A stretch of 64,000 nt of DNA from Antrodiella citrinella (taxonomy: Eukaryota; Basidiomycota; Agaricomycetes; Polyporales; Steccherinaceae), in the NCBI GenBank assembly GCA_004802725.1, contig SGPM01000063.1:4802-68801 (forward strand). Reading direction: 5' to 3'. The notes under the pieces were generated by a model. It was not told the origin of the DNA and made no database searches. It worked only from the letters and a program-made list of their open reading frames with translations. The position numbers were made by a program, and so were the translations under genes. Below, one piece after another: positions 62,701 to 64,000 of this stretch (position 1 is its first letter; the number at the start of each line of letters is the position of its first letter).

Positions 62701-63173
62701 AGTAGTGCTACTTACTAGAACATCCCGGCTGCCGCATCGTTTTCCGATTGCTCAGACAAAAACGCCGAGGCTTGAAAAGACCTCGCGTGCCGGGTGTCTG
62801 CAGCATCCCAAGACATGAGAGGAATCTTTTGGACTCATTATAAGACTGGACACGAACGAGGGTGCATGTTACTTACATGTGCAACTGGCCTTGAGAATGC
62901 CCTCCACCATAGATCAGAGAACTGGGGATCCCCAAGCTTCGATACATGGTCAACGTTGTCAGAGAACGTGGGCAATGTATCCTTGTTACTTTGCGACGAG
63001 ATATGAGTCTCTTTCTTCTTGTTCCCCTGCCAGAAGCGTAAGGTATCGAGAATGGGATTCTGAGGCTTGTCCAGGAGGCGCGGTATGAAGTACAAGGACT
63101 CTGTATCAATGGGGGAAATGAGATCCAATGACATATCCAGCACCTCAAGAGGAGGCAGCTGCAAGAATGCCAT
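59728..63173 (-). CDS. Gamma-tubulin complex component (Spc97/Spc98 family), probably GCP6-like
   Basis: Subunit of the microtubule-nucleating ring at the spindle pole body. The N-terminus is MAFLQLPPLEVLDMSLDLISP, followed by an opening segment with FSDLWWRAFSRP. The GCP N-terminal (GRIP1-like) part has GISYLSPLYHAFVHSISSIL and HEAASSVHALTATWTSYSDLEARL. The C-terminal (GRIP2, gamma-tubulin-binding) part has LDFLYMEYQPPEPLATLITPDTLEKYHRIFAFNLRLMRVDNVVRALFR and FVAHAFVTALSSYVYDTAIRSNFDAFLD. The middle contains a low-conservation insertion (DEDVTKDVSLDLFGDE), typical of the longer GCP4/5/6 members. About 980 residues. The family is clear; GCP6 rather than GCP5 is a guess from length and insertion. 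Two ACGCGT boxes lie 60-95 bp upstream. Confidence 0.85.
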
Positions 63174-63806
63174 GGCTGAGTATACGGCAATGGTAGTTGT
63201 TGGTGAATGGTCCTAAGGAAACCCGCGTCTTCAACGCGTCTTTCAATTTCCATCGTGAACGCGTCCACGTGACTCACATCTAATCGCACGTGATATACAC
63301 AGATTGACGTTTTGAGTGGGAATCTACCAGTGCGTAAAAAATCCAGACAATATGGGTGAAATGAAGAGACAAAATTCATAGTATCAGGTTATGTAGCTGA
63401 TAATAACGACAGAAGGACGCGTCGTGTGTCGATATGAAAGTGAAGTTGTGAAGTGCGCGTGGTGCGACGCGTTGTTTGGTCGTGTTGTTCTGACGCCGAC
63501 GCCAGGGAGTTCGTGTTCAACGTTCCCCAGACGCTGCTGCAAGTCGCCACAACCCTCCTGTCGTCGGTGGCATTCGCGCTCTCGACGACCCCATCGTCCA
63601 CCTCTTGCCTCTTCTTCTACTACTTGTATCAATTTCGGGTGCCCGTCTTCAGTATATACATACACCCAAGGAGGTCTTCTTGCATAGTCCTCACGATTGC
63701 TCCATCGGTTCGTCGTCCACTATGGCATGCTGGCGTGCTGCTACCTTCTCTGAATGTTCGGATTCTGACTAGAATCTACAGCATATATACATCATTGACT
63801 CCTGCA
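63174..63806. promoter_or_regulatory. Divergent region with four ACGCGT boxes
   Basis: ACGCGT at 63234-63239, 63259-63264, 63417-63422 and 63467-63472, and CACGTG at 63266-63271. The first two are 61-91 bp from the gamma-tubulin gene start. Further right there are TATA-like strings (TATATACA around 63653 and 63784) for a plus-strand gene. Open frames in 63384-63690 on both strands lack support, although one plus frame without a start codon is open from about 63440 into the partial gene. Confidence 0.5.
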
Positions 63807-64000
63807 ATGACCACCCTGCTACGAAGCCCGTTGACCGTGCGCTCTACCTCCCTCCAATATTCTCCCGTATTCTCGCCGACTGTGCTCAAGACATCCTCAA
63901 CCAAACGGGCCCGGTCACCGGAGCCAGCACACGACACCCATGTCCACAGTACCAAACGCGTCAAATCTACCGAAGTTCCAGTCACAGCCGCTCTAACCAA
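63807..64000 (+). CDS. 5' end of a gene cut by the window edge, hypothetical
   Basis: An ATG at 63807 opens a frame to the last base: MTTLLRSPLTVRSTSLQYSP, then VLKTSSTKRARSPEP and STKRVKSTEVPV. The KRARSPEP and KRVKS patches resemble nuclear localisation signals with proline-directed phosphorylation sites, and codon choice fits a coding exon better than the minus-strand frame. Only 64 residues are visible and no domain is identifiable. TATATAC at 63784-63790 is about 20 bp upstream. The frame is also open upstream of the ATG, so the true start could be earlier. Confidence 0.45.
   Translation, partial: MTTLLRSPLTVRSTSLQYSPVFSPTVLKTSSTKRARSPEPAHDTHVHSTKRVKSTEVPVTAALT

Noticed and set aside
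63384..63687. Short open frames on both strands left of the partial right-edge gene
   Set aside because: No conserved motif, mutually overlapping, and inside a promoter-like region with four ACGCGT boxes.
63776..64000. Minus-strand frame at the right edge
   Set aside because: The plus frame with NLS-like patches and an ATG just after a TATA-like string is more plausible; only one is likely real.

Overview
The window is nuclear DNA of a filamentous basidiomycete, most likely a wood-decaying Agaricomycete. The signs are genes split by many 45-70 nt GT-AG introns, dense packing on both strands (24 loci in 64 kb), long low-complexity Ser/Pro-rich proteins, a secreted CE1 esterase ending in a fungal cellulose-binding module (CBM1), and an MLKL-like protein of a kind I associate with mushroom-forming fungi. 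The first 21 bases contain several Ns, so the left edge is probably a contig end or poor-quality sequence. Gene models below were spliced by eye. The outer coordinates are the start and stop codons, and introns lie inside them.

Layout: SMC3 cohesin ATPase (211-4579 +); PHO84-type phosphate transporter (5494-7848 +); orphan protein (8167-8934 -); TAPT1/EMP65 membrane protein (9196-11690 +); large disordered protein (12405-14485 -); SUR7/PalI-like tetraspan protein (15236-15972 +); multi-pass membrane protein (17374-18532 +); CE1-CBM1 esterase with two frame breaks (19258-20511 -); RAP1-like BRCT plus three Myb repeats (21193-23833 +); PhyH dioxygenase (24113-25567 +) converging on bifunctional thiamine enzyme THI6 (25694-27938 -); CDC24 RhoGEF (29000-32294 +); degraded or heavily intron-split orphan (33444-34809 -); GH63 glucosidase (35059-39308 +); RhoGAP (40013-44123 -); mitochondrial carrier (44797-46405 -); caprin-like RGG protein (46894-48974 -); BTB protein (49466-50646 +); SPO11 (50843-52963 +); single-pass membrane protein (53164-about 54241 -); CDC6 (54745-56810 +); MLKL-like protein (57119-59406 -); gamma-tubulin complex component (59728-63173 -); start of a gene cut by the right edge (63807-64000 +).

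There is no single operon-like pathway, but two themes recur. One is chromosome and cell-cycle biology: SMC3 (cohesion), RAP1-like (telomere), SPO11 (meiotic breaks), CDC6 (replication licensing) and a gamma-tubulin complex subunit (spindle). The upstream regions of CDC6 and the gamma-tubulin gene carry clusters of the MluI cell-cycle box ACGCGT, and SMC3 carries the related ACGCGA. The other is Rho-GTPase polarity control: CDC24 GEF and a RhoGAP 8 kb apart.

The most interesting items are (1) the MLKL-like protein, which pairs an N-terminal helical bundle with a kinase-like domain lacking visible HRD and DFG motifs; (2) the RAP1-like protein with three Myb-type repeats and no visible room for an RCT domain; (3) the 69-nt internal duplication in the 33.4-34.8 kb gene, where duplicated AG|GT sites could define a new intron; (4) 19-nt and 10-nt exons in the PhyH gene that together carry the iron-binding HxD motif; and (5) the ACGCGT clusters.
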